The position numbers were made by a program, and so were the translations under genes. Source: Nipponacmea schrenckii (lineage: Eukaryota > Mollusca > Gastropoda > Lottiidae). Taken from it: 64,000 nucleotides of DNA. Numbering within the stretch: position 1 is the stretch's first letter; each line of letters starts with the position of its first letter. The notes under the pieces are model-generated. The model was not told the DNA's origin. It worked only from the letters and a program-made list of their open reading frames with translations, and did not search any database. Location: the NCBI GenBank assembly GCA_030562195.1, contig JAUJPP010000005.1, positions 16,479,106 through 16,543,105 of the forward strand. The letters run 5' to 3'. Shown piece by piece: positions 11,866 through 25,095 of the stretch.

Positions 11866-12209
11866 CTAGAGCCACATGTGGCACAGAGTGGGACTTTGCT
11901 AATGTTGCAAATTGCAAGCAACTTTGATGAAACATGTATGTAACTATTTTGAATATTTGAATAAATAGTGTTTGAAAAAAGGTATCTCCTTTATTGAAGA
12001 GTTCTACTTTTAGCGTGCCTGGAACGGTTCCGAGAACGGTTCTCACTCGACAACGTAAACCTCCAGTAATAACATATGTATGATAGTATAAAGCAATAGT
12101 AATTATAAACGGAAACGTTAAGTTTCGTTTTACAGGTCTTGATAAAAGCAGTTTGGCATGATGCGTCAAGTTAAACAAATCCACCGTCATAACCTTAGTT
12201 CACAAATAT

Positions 12210-12216
12210 AAAAAAA
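12210..12216. other. Empty insertion site (A7)
   Basis: ACAAATAT, seven A, CAAAGGC. The same flanks in the sister copy at 15139-16779 are separated by a family 3 element, and a third copy at 39344-39350 is also empty with seven A. This gives the target and the lack of duplication directly. Confidence 0.7.
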
Positions 12217-12975
12217 CAAAGGCATTTGTAAAAATTGAAATGTAAACCTAAATTAACTAAATTATGCAATATAAACACTAAATGACAACCTACACTCCAG
12301 CAATAACATAGTATAAAGCAATAGTAATCTAAAATAATCATTAATTGCTCTTAATAAGAACACAAATTTACAAAATTCCAGCGAACTACGTGTCATCAAA
12401 AACGGATGCCTTTGGGCTGTGACAAACTAATAGAATTCTTTTGATGTCTAGATCAAAGAATGCACTTGGAAACTTTGTTCATATTCACCAATTGATAATA
12501 CACAGTCAGTTAATGACCAGTTGATATTACTCAATGAAAGCTTCAACTGTTCAAATAAGCCAACGTGTAATATAAACTATCAAGCTATCGAATTTCGCAT
12601 GGCTGTTTAACTGGGTCTATTCATTGGAGTTGAAAAACGAAAACACTGATGGATATCCCCGGATATTAGCCCACTGCTCTAGAAAGAACAAGGTTATCCA
12701 AAGTCATGATCAAAAATAAGAGAAATAAGGAAGTTATAAAACCTGTTCCCTTTTTGAACTAAAAGGCTGACATTATTGATTGTTTCAAACAAATCAACCA
12801 AATTAATGATGAACATCTGTGCAAAGTCCTATTATGAACAAAGTGTTTTTGCGGAAGTTATGAACCAAACTCCATAAGTATGCAATCAGGATACAACCCA
12901 AATGTGTCACGCCCATTCGAAAATATTTTAAAGATGCATTCCCTTCTTTTAATTGAAAAAAAAATAAAAATGGTA

Positions 12976-13217
12976 ATACTTACATAAATAGAGAGTAGAG
13001 GTGTTCTAATGACTTGGAAAAATAGTAGCTTGTCTCACAGGTCCTTAGTTAAGTCGTAATTAAGCTATTTACGACAAGGATTTCCTCTTTAGTACCCTAC
13101 ATTACCATTCAAAAGAGGAAAACCTTGCTGTAATTCGCTTAATTAAGACTTAACTAAGGACCTGTGAGACAAGCTACTAGTCATTAGAACACCTCTACTC
13201 TCTATTTATGTAAGTAT
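12976..13217. mobile_element. Fold-back MITE with TA flanks, copy 1
   Basis: 242 bp. The ends are ATACTTACATAAATAGAGAG and its reverse complement. The arms pair over roughly 90 bp, with one extra stretch of about 9-10 nt in the left arm near 13014-13022, and most of the rest also pairs (AAGGATTTCCTCTT with AAGAGGAAAACCTT). TA flanks both sides at 12974-12975 and 13218-13219, as for Tc1/mariner-type MITEs. No transposase. It is nested in the diverged unit of the composite element. Confidence 0.75.
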
Positions 13218-14730
13218 TAGCCTTTTCATTTTCATCAATGAAAACAAGGGAAGCCATCTTTAAATGTAATCAATTGGTATAAATATGTCAATATATATTC
13301 AAAATTTGAAGCATCTACATGAGATATACACACCATAAAGGTGAAAAAAGCGAAAATACAAAAATTGGAAAAATGGAAATTCTAAAACCCGTTCCCTTTT
13401 TTGAAGCCTTTGTTCAAAATATCTGACTTTCTGGTATAAAATGGCCAAAGCATCGCGGTACCTGTGTGCAAAGTACTTTTTTGAAAAACGTTATTTCCTA
13501 CAGATGTAAAGCGCTGACCGATATAAATGGTAAATGGGAAGTTTACCCGGATGTGCCACGCCCATCTAATTTTTTTTGGCGTAGGTCTAATCACGTTCAC
13601 AATGTATATGCACGGTACAAATTTGAAGCATGTACATCTAATAGATCACGAGATATACACACATACATTTCTAAAAAACGTCAATACGACAAAATGTACT
13701 TTTATTTTAAAAAATCAAAAATTTCAATTTTCATTTTAAAAACCTTTGTTATACATCGTTGGAAAGAGGACAAAAAGCACTTTAAGAATCTGAAAAAAAT
13801 AACACTCTAAATTAATTAGGTCACGCTCTAGAGCAGTCCAAAGCTGCGAATTTCGCTGTTTTTGGGCAGCTATAAAACCGGAAGTAGACGTCGGAGGTCA
13901 AAGGTCAAAGTATCAACTGATAGCCAAGGTCAATGACCTTTGACCTACTAAAGGTCATGGTCACCAAAGGTCAAGGTCACGAGAAATAAGCCCCCAAACT
14001 TTGAAAAAATTCAACCGGATGTTGCAAAAATGCAAAAGCGAAATTCAAAAATCGACTTCCAATGTTTTTTTGCAATTTTTATGTTCTTTCATTTGACACC
14101 AAAATCATCTCAATCGGATAAGCCATAATGTCTGAATTAAATTCGCGCAATTTGAGAAAAATCAAAATGGCGGCGAAAGTTGCGCATGCGGCCTTGATTT
14201 TATTTTCTTCGCTTTTTTGTATGGCTAATGGCTACCCGATGATACAAGTTTGAATCTCATACATTAATAAAACCGGAAGTTATTCAACCGGACGTAAAAC
14301 TCTATTTTTCGCAAAAACCGGAAGTGACGCAAAAATTTTGACCTACTTTTTGGAAATCATTTCATGGGCTTCATATACTCAATTTTTTTTAAAATTAATC
14401 GGGCTTTAAATAACAAAGTTGCAAAAATGTGCAAAATACGGCAAAAAAATGTGTGCTACGAATTTTCGAATTATGAAATTTTTCAACTGCTATCTTGTTG
14501 GAAATTATTTCACGTTTCCAAAAATGTAAACCCGAAGAAAATCGATTGAAAATTGCGACTTCTAGAGCCACTGACCGACTTTTTAGCTATGTTGCAATGC
14601 AGCACTTCCGGTTTTGCAAAAATGTTCAAATGTTCATTCATTAGAAACGTCGCCACTACAGAAGGTCTGGAGATGTTGTGAAATTGCTGCAACTATTGCA
14701 GCCTAGGCTGTGTGAGGTGTGTAAATTTCG

Positions 14731-14762
<32 letters not shown>

Positions 14763-15141
14763 ACATTTCGAAAACAAACTGGGACTTTGCGATAGCAAAG
14801 TCCCACAACTAGAGCCACATGTGGCACAGAGTGGGACTTTGCTAATGTTGCAAATTGCAAGCAACTTTGATGAAACATGTATGTAACTATTTTGAATATT
14901 TGAATAAATAGTGTTTGAAAAAAGGTATCTCCTTTATTGAAGAGTTCTACTTTTAGCGTGCCTAGAACGGTTCCGAGAACGGTTCTCACTCGACAACGTA
15001 AACCTCCAATAAATAAAAAAAGCAATAGTAATTATAAACGGAAACGTTAAGTTTCGTTTTACAGGTCTTGATAAAAGCAGTTTGGCATGATGCGGCAAGT
15101 TAAACAAATCCACCGTCATAACCTTAGTTCACAAATATAAA

Positions 15142-16775
15142 CTAGATCCCCAGGCTTCGCGAGGTTCTGACGCAGTGCGTAGCAGTTTTGTTATACGCTT
15201 TAAAACTACCCCACAAAGTATCTATAGAACACTAACGTTATTTTACAGAGTATAAGTCGTTTTTTTTCAAAGCATAATTGGTTCGCTGAAACTCGTGTCA
15301 TGTAGATCGCCCAAACGCATAATTCAACAAACAGTTTTTAACAATGAAATTCGCAATTTTCAAATGGTGATAAAAAGGAAAGTATACATCGTACATCAAA
15401 ATATAATATATCAATGGATAGATCTTTTCGAGAGCTATCACATTTGTGCTGCTTACAAGGTCACCAAATTTCAAGGTAACAATATACGACCATTCGAAGT
15501 TTTTATATATTACTATCAGGTAAATATCAAAATCAAAATCAAAATTCAAAAATCGGTTTCCAAATATGATTCAGAAATCGATATTACATTCTATAGACAT
15601 CAAAATTACGCGAATCGTAGTATCTCCAGAGGCCCCATTTCGATTTAAAGAAAATTACGCACAGTTAGTAGAGAAGAAATACAAAATTCTCAAATACTAA
15701 AAAGCGCATTTTTGATGGAAATATGTGGTTTTATATATCATTACAAAGAGCAGATAAACTGTAATAAGATTCAATATGAATTTTTGTTATTTATAAATTA
15801 GTTCACGTGACAGCTCTTTAAAAATAAAAATCACAAATTTCAATCGGTTATAAAACCGGAAGTAGACATCGGACAACACATATGAATATATCATTGAATA
15901 GATATCATCAAGGGCAATAACTCATGTTCAGGTCACAAGGTCACCAAAGGTCAAGGTCACGAAATACGGGCCTTTGAAATTTTGGTCATTACCAAAAAAA
16001 TTAAAATGGAAATAAAAGAACATCAAAATCAAAATTAAAAAATCGGCTCCCAAATAAAGTTGCGCAATCGACTCTAGTCATAAGGTATAAAAAAATAATG
16101 AAAATCGCTTTATCACCTGAGGCCCCATTTTTAATTTTACAAAAGTTCAACATTTCAATATGGCGGCTTATCGTTTGCTTCCGGTCTGGATTTTTTCATC
16201 TTCGTTTTTTTGTATGACTATTTGTAGCATGTTGCAAAACAAATTTTTGAAATATCTTAAGAATTCCGGAAGTTAGGTCTTTAAAATTTACAAGAGAATA
16301 ACTTCAAAACCGGAAGTGATGTCGAAAATTTGAAAAATTATTTAAGATCGCATTAACAATGTTTATCTACCTGTAAGTTTTCAGGTGGATGAGAATAAAA
16401 CTGTAGAAGTTGAAAAAAAAGCAAAAATTAAAAATAAAAAAGTCAGCTACAAAAGTAATGAAATTAGCAGTTTAAAACTGCAGTTAAGTAGCTAGCAGTT
16501 TAAAGTAGCTAACAAAAGAAGTTCTGTCAAAATCAGTTGAAAAATAGAGGAAATAAACAGCAAAAACCCAAAATAGCGCTATTGCCCACAGCTCGTTTCC
16601 GGTTGACCTCAATGGCGTTATTTTGCATTTAACAAATACAAGTCACGCAGTTTGAATAGAAGACAGCAACAGGTAGTTTGTGGCATGTTGCCTTCTTAGA
16701 GAATAATCGAATGTGAAATTCGAAAAAAAAAAACATTTCGAAAACAAAGCAGTGCGTTCGAAGAACGCACTGCAA
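15142..16775 (-). mobile_element. Rolling-circle-like element, family 3, complete
   Basis: 1634 bp. The left 3' end is CTAG, ATCCCCAGGCTTCGCGAGG, then an inverted terminal repeat GCAGTGCGT. The right 5' end is hairpin GCAGTGCGTTC-GAA-GAACGCACTGC plus AA. The empty sister sites have seven A; here three A lie left and four right of the element if its 5' end includes TT. So insertion was between two T on the element strand with no target duplication. The A tract is unusually short here (16723-16732). Open frames of about 117 codons on one strand and 83 on the other at the left end are shared by sister copies but look like chance. Confidence 0.8.
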
Positions 16776-17540
16776 AAAACAAAGGCATTTATAGCAAATT
16801 GAAATGTAAACCTAAATTAACTAAATTATGCAATATAAACACTAAATGACAACCTACACTCCAGCAATAACATAGTATAAAGCAATAGTAATCTAAAATA
16901 ATCATTAATTGCTCTTAATAAGAACACAAATTTACAAAATTCCAGCGAACTACGTGTCATCAAAAACGGATGCCTTTGGGCTGTGACAAACTAATAGAAT
17001 TCTTTTGATGTCTAGATCAAAGAATGCACTTGGAAACTTTGTTCATATTCACCAATTGATAATACACAGTCAGTTAATGACCAGTTGATATTACTCAATG
17101 AAAACTTCAACTGTTCAAATAAGCCAACATGTAATATAAACTATCAAGCTATCGAATTTCGCATGGCTGTTTAACTGGGTCTATTCATTGGAGTTGAAAA
17201 ACGAAAACACTGATGGATATCCCCGGATATTAGCCCACTGCTCTAGAAAGAACAAGTTTATCCAAAGTCATGATCAAAAATAAGAGAAATAAGGAAGTTA
17301 TAAAACCTGTTCCCTTTTTGAACTAAAAGGCTGACATTATTGATTGTTTCAAACAAATCAACCAAATTAATGATGAACATCTGTGCAAAGTCCTATTATG
17401 AACAAAGTGTTTTTGCGGAAGTTATGAACCAAACTCCATAAGTATGCAATCAGGATACAGCCCAAATGTGTCACGCCCATTCGAAAATATTTTAAAGATG
17501 CATTCCCTTCTTTTAATTGAAAAAAAAAATAAAAATGGTA

Positions 17541-17782
17541 ATACTTACATAAATAGAGAGTAGAGGTGTTCTAATGACTTGGAAAAATAGTAGCTTGTCT
17601 CACAGGTCCTTAGTTAAGTCGTAATTAAGCTATTTACGACAAGGATTTCCTCTTTAGTACCCTACATTACCATTCAAAAGAGGAAAACCTTGCTGTAATT
17701 CGCTTAATTAAGACTTAACTAAGGACCTGTGAGACAAGCTACTAGTCATTAGAACACCTCTACTCTCTATTTATGTAAGTAT
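17541..17782. mobile_element. Fold-back MITE with TA flanks, copy 2
   Basis: 242 bp, nearly identical to 12976-13217 and at the same place in the duplicated composite element, with TA at 17539-17540 and 17783-17784. It was therefore copied along with its host element and is not an independent insertion. Confidence 0.75.
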
Positions 17783-20700
17783 TAGCCTTTTCATTTTCAT
17801 CAATGAAAACAAGGTAAGCCATCTTTAAATGTAATCAATTGGTATAAATATGTCAATATATATTCAAAATTTGAAGCATCTACATGAGATATACACACCA
17901 TAAAGGTGAAAAAAGCGAAAATACAAAAATTGGAAAAAGGAAATTCTAAAACCCGTTCCCTTTTTTGAAGCCTTTGTTCAAAATATCTGACTTTCTAGTA
18001 TAAAATGGCCAAAGCATCGAGGTACCTGTGTGCAAAGTACTTTTTTGAAAAACGTTATTTCCTACAGATGTAAAGCGCTGACCGATATAAATGGTAAATG
18101 GGAAGTTTACCCGGATGTGCCACGCCCATCTCATTTTTTTGGCGTAGGTCTAATCACATTCACAATGTATATGCACGGTACAAATTTGAAGCATGTACAT
18201 CTAATAGATCACGAGATATACACACATACATTTCTAAAAAACGTCAATACGGCAAAATGTACATTTTAAAAAATCAAAAATTTCAATTTTCATTTTAAAA
18301 ACCTTTGTTATACATCGTTGGAAAGAGGACAAAAAGCACTTTAAGAATCTGAAAAAAATAACACTCTAAATTAATTAGGTCACGCTCTAGAGCAGTCCAA
18401 AGCTACGAATTTCGCTGTTTTTGGGCAGCTATAAAACCGGAAGTAGACGTCGGAGGTCAAAGGTCAAAGTATCAACTGATAGCCAAGATCAATGACCTTT
18501 GACCTACTAAAGGTCATGGTCACCAAAGGTCAAGGTCACGAGAAATAAGCCCCCAAACTTTGAAAAAATTCAACCGGATGTTGCAAAAATGCAAAAGCGA
18601 AATTCAAAAATCGATTTCCCAAATTTTTTTTTTGCAATTTTTATGTTCTTTCATTTGACACCAAAATCATCTCAATCGGATAAGCCATAATGTCTGAATT
18701 AAATTCGCGCAATTTGAGAAAAATCAAAATGGCGGCGAAAGTTGCGCATGCGGCCTTGATTTTATTTTCTTCGCTTTTTTGTATGGCTAATGGCTACCCG
18801 ATGATACAAGTTTGAATCTCATACATTAATAAAACCGGAAGTTATTCAACCGGACGTAAAACTCTATTTTTTACAAAAACCGGAAGTGACGCAAAAATTT
18901 TGACCTACTTTTTGGAAATCATTCCATGGGCTACATATACTCAATTTTTTTAAGATTAATCGGTCTTTAAATAACAAAGTTGCAAAAATGTGCAAAATAC
19001 GGCAAAAAAATGTGTGCTACGAATTTTCGAATTTTGAAATTTTGAAATTGCTATCTTGTTGGAAATTATTTCAAGTTTCCAAAAATGCAAACCCGACGAA
19101 AATCGATTGAAAATTGCGACTTCTAGAGCCCCTGACCGACTTTTTAGGTATGTTGCAATGCAGCACTTCCGGTTTTGCAAAAATGTTCCAATTTATATTT
19201 AATAGAAACGTCGCCACGACAGAAGGTGTAGAGAAGTTGTGAAATTGCTGCAACTATAGCAGCCTAGGCTGTGTGCCCTGTGTAAATTTCGAAAAAAAAA
19301 AAAAACTAGAGCCACACGTGGCACAGAGTGGAACTTTGCTAACGTTGCAAAGTTGCAACAAACAGCCCGAAACATTTGATTTTCTAGGAGAATCTGGCCA
19401 ATCAACGAGGTATCTGTGTGCGAAGTACTTTTTTGAAAAACGTTTTTTCCTACAGATGTAAAGCGCTGACCGATATAAGTGAAGAATTGGAAGTTTACCC
19501 GGATGTGCCACGCCCATCTCATTTATTTTGGCGTAAATCTAATCACATTTGAAATGTATATTCGCGGTACAAATTTGAAGCTTGTACATCTTATAGATCG
19601 CGAGATATACACACATACATTTCAAAAAAGCAAAATGTACTTTAGTTTTAAAAGTGCAAAAATTAAATTTTCATTTTGAAAAATTTTGTTGTACATCGCT
19701 GGAAAGAGGACAAAAGGCGCCTTAAGAATCTGAAAAAAATAACCCTCTAAATTAATTAGGTCACGCTCTGGAGCAGTCCAAAGTAGCGAATTTTGCTGTT
19801 TTTGGGCAGCTATAAAACCGGAAGTAGACGTCGGAAGCCTAATGTCAAATTGTCAACTGATAGCCAAAGTCAGTGACCAATGACCTTGTAAAGGTCAAGG
19901 TTACTAAAGGTCATGGTCACTAAAAATAAGCCCCCAAACTAAAAATAACTGATTTTTTTTTGCAAATGTCGCAAAATTGCAACAAACAGACAGAATCATT
20001 TGATTTTTTGGGATAAACTGGCCAAAGTAATGAGGTATATGTATGCAAGGTACTTTTTTGAAAAACGTTATTTCCTGCAGCCCTAATTCGCTGACCGATA
20101 TAAATGGTAAATTTGAAGTTCACCCGGATGTGCCACACCCATCTCGTTTTTTAGGACAGGAATCTAATCATATTCAAAATGTATATTCATGGTACAAATT
20201 TGAAGCTTGTACAGCTAATAGATCACAAGATATACACACATAGATTTTAAACAAGCGAATATACGGCAAAATGTACTTATCTTTGCAAAAATCAAAAACT
20301 TCATTTTTCATTTTAAAAACTTTTGTTATATATCGTTGGAAAGAGGACAAAAATCGCCTTAAGAATCTGAAAAAAATAACACTCTAAATTAATTAGGTCA
20401 CGCTCTAGAGCAGTCCAAAGTTGCGAATTTTGCTGTTTTCGCGCAGCTATAAAACCAGAAGTAGATGTCGGAGGTCAAAGGTCAAAGTATCAACTCATAG
20501 CCAAGGTCAATGACCTTTGACCTACTAAAGGTCACGGTCACCAAAGGTCAAGGTCACGAGAAATAAGCTCCCAAACTTCGAAAAAATTCAACCATGTTGC
20601 AAAAATGCAAAAGCGAAATTCAAAATTCGGCTCTCATACTTTTTTTCGCAATCGTTTAGACTTTCTAAAAATACAAATAACACACAAGTCACTCTTACCG

Positions 20701-21322
20701 TAGAGGCCCCATTTTGAGTTTTACAAAAAAGTGACATTTCAAGATGGCGGTCAAAGTTTCACTTCTGGTTCGGATTTTTTCTTCTTCGTTTTTTTGTATT
20801 CTAATTTAATTACGATCGACATTAATTTTGTTGCGATACATCAATTACAGCACAAGTAGGTCAACCGGAAGTTTAAACCCTTTTTACGCTTAAACCGGAA
20901 ATGAAGCAAAAATTTTGACTCTGCAAATGTATTTATATTCGTGACACTTGAAGGCACCCAAATTTTCAGATCAATCCGTCTTAAAATAGCAAAGTTGCAA
21001 AAATGTGCAAAATACGGCAAAAAAATGTGTGCTATGAATTTTCGAATTTCGAAATTCTGTAACTGCTATCTTGTTGGAAATTGTTTCAAGTTTTCAAAAA
21101 TGCAAACCCGAATAAAATCGATTGAAAATTGCGACTTCTAGAGCCACTGACCGACTTTTTAGGTATGTTGCAATGCAGCACTTCCGGTTTTGCAAAAATG
21201 TTCCAATTTATATTCATTAGAAACGTCGACACTGCAGAAGGTCTGGAGATGTTGTGAAATTGCTGCAACTATTGCAGCCTAGGCTGTGTGCCCTGTGTAA
21301 ATTTCGAAAAAAAAAAAAAAAA

Positions 21323-23318
21323 TAGAGCCACACGTGGCACAGAGTGGGACTTTCTAACGTTGCAAAATTGCAAAAACAGGCCCAAACATCTGATTTTCTG
21401 GGAGAAACTGGCCAAAGCAACGAGGTATCTGTGTGCAAAGAATTTTTTGGAAAAAGTTATTTCCTACAGATGTAAAGCGCTGACCGATATAACTGGTAAA
21501 TTGGAAGTTTACCCGTATGTGCCACGCCCATCTAATTTACTTTTGCGTAAATCTAATCTCATACAAAATATATATTCATGGTCAAATTTAAGCTTGTACA
21601 TTAATAGATCACGAGATATAACAAATACGTTTCAAAAAAGCAAAATGTACTTTAATTTTAAAAGTCCATAAATTAAATTTTCATTTTAAAAACTTTTATT
21701 GTGCATCGCTGGAAAGAGGACAAAAGGCGTCTTGGGAATGTGAAAAAAATAACCCTCTAAATTAATTAGGTCACGCTCTAGAGCAGTCCAACGTTGCAAA
21801 TTTTGGTGCTTCGAGCAGCTATAAAACCGGAAATAGACATCAGAAGTCTAATGCCAAATTGTCAACTGATAGCTAAAGTCAGTGACCAATGACCTTGTAA
21901 AGGTCAAGGTCACCAAAGGTCAAAGTCACTAGAAATAAGCCCCCAAACTAAAAAAAAACCTGATTTTTTGCAAATGTCGCAAAATTGCAACAAACAGGCA
22001 GAAACATTTGATTTTTTGGGATAAACTGGCCAAAGTAATGAGATATATGTTTGCAAGGTACTTTTTTGAAAAACGTTATTTACTGCAGCCGTAATTCGCT
22101 GACCGATATAAATGGTAAATTTGAAGTTCACCCGGATGTGCCACGCCCATCTCGTTTTTTTGGAGGGGAATCTAATCATATTCAAAATGTATATTCACAG
22201 TAAAAATTTGAAGCTTGTACTGCTAATAGATCACGAGATATACACACATACATTTCAAGCAAGCGAAAATACGGCAAAATGTACTTTTTCTTTGCAAAAA
22301 TCAAAAAATTCAATTTTCATTTTACAAACTTTTGTTATATATCGTTGGAAAGAGGACAAAAAACAATCTAAGAATCTGAAAAAATTAACACTCTAAATTA
22401 ATTAGGTCACGCTCTAGAGCAGCCCAAAGTTGCGAATTTTGCTGTTTTCGGGCAGCTATAAAACCGGAAGTAGACGTCGGAGGTCAAAGTTCAAAGTATC
22501 AACTGATAGCCAAGGTCAATGACCTTTGACCTACTAAAGGTCATGGTCACCAAAGGTCAAGGTCACGAGAAATAAGCCCCCGAACTTCGAAAAAAATTCA
22601 ACCGGATGTTGCAAAAAAGCAAAAGCAAAATTCAAAAATCGATTTCCAACATTTTGATCGCAATCGACTAAGCTTTCCAGAAATATAAACATCACACAAA
22701 TCGCTCTTACCGTAGAGGCCCCATTTTGAGTTTTACAAAAAAGTGACATTTCAAGATGGCGGCTAATGTTTCACTTCCGGTCCGGATTTTTTCTGCTTCG
22801 TTTTTTTGTCTTCCAATTTAATTAGGATTGACATAAATTTTGTTGCGATACATCAATTACAGCACAAGTAGGTCAACCGGAAGTTTAAACCCGTTTTACG
22901 CTGAAACCGGAAATGAAGCAAAAATTCTGACTCTGCCAATGTTTTCATATTCGTGACACTTGAAGGCACCCAAATTTTCAGATCAATCGGTCTTAAAATA
23001 GCAAAGTTGCAAAAATGTGCAAAATACGGCAAAAAAATGTGTGCTATGAAATTTCGAATTTCGAATTTTTTTAATTGCTATTTTGTTGGAAATTGTTTCA
23101 AGTTTTCAAAAATGCAAACCCGACGAAAATCGGTCCAAAAATGCGAGTTCTAGAGCCACTGACCGACTTTTTAGACATGTTGCAATGCAGCACTTCCGGT
23201 TTTGCAAAAATGTTCCAATTTATATTTAATAGAAATTTCGCCACAACAGAAGGTGTAGAGAAGATGTGAAATTGCTGCAACTATTGCAGCCTAGGCTGTG
23301 TGCCCTGTGTAAATTTCG

Positions 23319-23352
<34 letters not shown>

Positions 23353-23397
23353 CAAACCGAAAACAAACTGGGACTTTGCGGTAGCAAAGTCCCACAA
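21323..23397 (-). mobile_element. Family 1 element inserted in another copy's A tract
   Basis: The 3' end reads TAGAGCCACACGTGGC directly after 16 A; the initial C of CTAG is missing. The 5' end is the GGGACTTTGC-GGTA-GCAAAGTCCC hairpin with a very long A tract (about 23320-23350). The first unit has many small deletions. It carries the CAAGATGGCGGC block near 22753. Confidence 0.66.
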
Positions 23398-25037
23398 CTA
23401 GATCCCCAGGCTTCGCGAGGTTCTGACGCAGTGCGTAGCAGTTTTGTTATACGCTTTAAGACTACCCCACAAAGTATCTATAGAACACTAACGTTATTTT
23501 ACAGAGTATAAGTCGTTTTTTTAAAGCATAATTGGTTCGCTGAAACTCGTGTCATGTAGATCGCCCAAACGCATAATTCAACAAACAGTTTTTAACGATG
23601 AAATTCGCAATTTTCAAATGGTGATAAAACGGAAAGTATACATCTTACATCAAAATATAATATATCAATGGATAGATCTTTTCGAGAGCTATCACATTTG
23701 TGCTGCTTACAAGGTCACCAAATTTCAAGGTAACAATATACGACCATTCGAAGTTTTTATATATTACTATCAGGTAAATATCAAAATCAAAATCAAAATT
23801 CAAAAATCGGTTTCCAAATATGATTCAGAAATCAATATTACATTCTATAGACATCAAAATTACACGAATCGGAGTATCTCCAGAGGCCCCATTTCGATTT
23901 AAAGAAAATTACGCACAGTTAGTAGAGAAGAAATACAAAATTCTCAAATACTAAAAAGCGCATTTTTGGTGGAAATATGTGGTTTTATATATCATTACAA
24001 AGAGCAGATAAACTGTAATAAGATTCAATATGAATTTTTGTTATTTATAAATTAGTTCACGTGACAGAGCTCTTTAAAAATAAAAATCACAAATTTCAAT
24101 CGGTTATAAAACCGGAAGTAGACATCGGACAACACAAATGAATATATCATTGAAAAGATATCATCAAGAGCAATAAATCGTGTTATGGTCACAAGGTCAC
24201 CAAAGGTCAAGGTCGCGAAATACGGGCCTTTGAAATTTTGGTCATTACCAAGAAAATTATTATGGAAATAAAAGAAAATTAAAATAAAAAATCAAAATTC
24301 GGCTTCTAAACAAAATTGCGCAATCGACTCTAGTTATTAGATATGAAAAAATAACGAAAATCGCTTTATCCCCTGAGGCCCCATTTTGAATTTTACAAAA
24401 GTTTGACATTTCAATATGGCGGTTGATCTTTTGCTTCCGGTCCGGATTTTTTCATCTTCGTTTTTTTGTATGACTATTTGTAGCATGTTGCAAAACGAAG
24501 TTTTGAAATATCTTAAGAATTCCGGAAGTTAGATTTCTAAAATTTACAAGAGAATAACTTCAAAACCGGAAGTGACGTCAAAAATTTGAAAAATAATTTG
24601 AGATCGCATTTAAAATGTCTATCTACTTATAATTTTTCAGATGGATGAGAATAAAATTGTAGAAGTTGAAAAAAACGCAAATATTGAAATTAAAAAAGTC
24701 AGCTACAAAAGTAATAAAATTAGCAGTTTTAAACTGCAGTTATGTAGCTAGCAGTTGAAAGAAGCTAACAAAAGAAGTTATGTCAAAATCAGTTGAAAAA
24801 TAAAGATAATAAAGAGCAAAAACCAAAAAAACGCCATTGATCACAGCTCGTTTCCGGTTGCTCTAAATGACGTCATTTCACATTTAACAAATACAAGTCT
24901 CGCAGTTTGAATAGGCAATAGCAACTAGTAGTTTGTGGCAAGTTGCCTTCTATGAGAATAATCGAATGTGAAATTCGAAAAAAAAAAAAAAAAGACATTT
25001 CGAAAACAAAGCAGTGCGTTCGATGAACGCACTGCAA
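23398..25037 (-). mobile_element. Rolling-circle-like element, family 3, complete
   Basis: 1640 bp, close to the copy at 15142-16775. CTAGATCCCC on the left, hairpin GCAGTGCGTTC-GAT-GAACGCACTGC plus AA on the right, A tract at about 24979-24993. It follows the preceding element head to tail, both within the A tract of the 19306-25095 element. Confidence 0.72.
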
Positions 25038-25095
25038 AAAAAGAATTGACAAACCGAAAACAAACTGGGACTTTGCTGAAAGCAAAGTCCCACAA

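Larger units (their letters stand above)
11866..14808 (-). mobile_element. Composite family 1 element carrying foreign sequence
   Basis: 2943 bp between a normal family 1 3' end (CTAG, GCCACATGTGGC hairpin, inverted repeat) and a normal 5' hairpin (GGGACTTTGC-GATA-GCAAAGTCCC). From about 11909 to 13440 the usual first unit is replaced by other sequence. This includes a roughly 300-bp stretch of unknown origin (11920-12220), a very diverged relative of the family 1 unit near 12820-13330, and a fold-back MITE. The rest is normal family 1. A second copy of the whole composite starts at 14809, so it moved or was duplicated as a unit. No gene is recognised in the foreign part. Confidence 0.62.
14809..19305 (-). 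mobile_element. Second composite family 1 element (5' end displaced)
   Basis: A copy of 11866-14808, with the same CTAG end, foreign segment and MITE. It differs by a family 3 element inserted at 15142-16775 and by having its A tract (19292-19305) interrupted by CTAG of another element. Without the insert it is 2863 bp, so only about 60-80 bp of 5' terminus are missing. A displaced terminus of the right type and size occurs at 31266-31324 or 35323-35376, which would mean 12-16 kb of other elements were inserted into its A tract. Confidence 0.6.
19306..25095 (-). mobile_element. Family 1 element split by two nested elements
   Basis: The left part, 19306-21322, begins with CTAG and the GCCACACGTGGC hairpin and runs to the A tract. 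The right part, 25038-25095, has the rest of the A tract, GAATTGACAAACCG and the hairpin GGGACTTTGCT-GAA-AGCAAAGTCCC. Together they make about 2075 bp, the normal family length, which supports the nesting model. The two elements at 21323-23397 and 23398-25037 sit inside. Confidence 0.65.

Noticed and set aside
11702..12190. Minus-strand open frame of 162 codons running from the foreign segment into the family 1 end.
   Set aside because: It crosses an element junction and a poly(A) tract. The central part (about 11950-12180) could be captured coding sequence, but no family is recognised.
15295..15648. A roughly 117-codon open frame conserved in several family 3 copies (also at 23.5, 46.1, 56.4 and 57.8 kb), with an 83-codon frame on the opposite strand.
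   Set aside because: Conservation is explained by the copies being the same repeat. Composition is simple (runs from ATCAAAATCAAAATC), both strands are equally open, there is no domain, and other copies carry disruptions.
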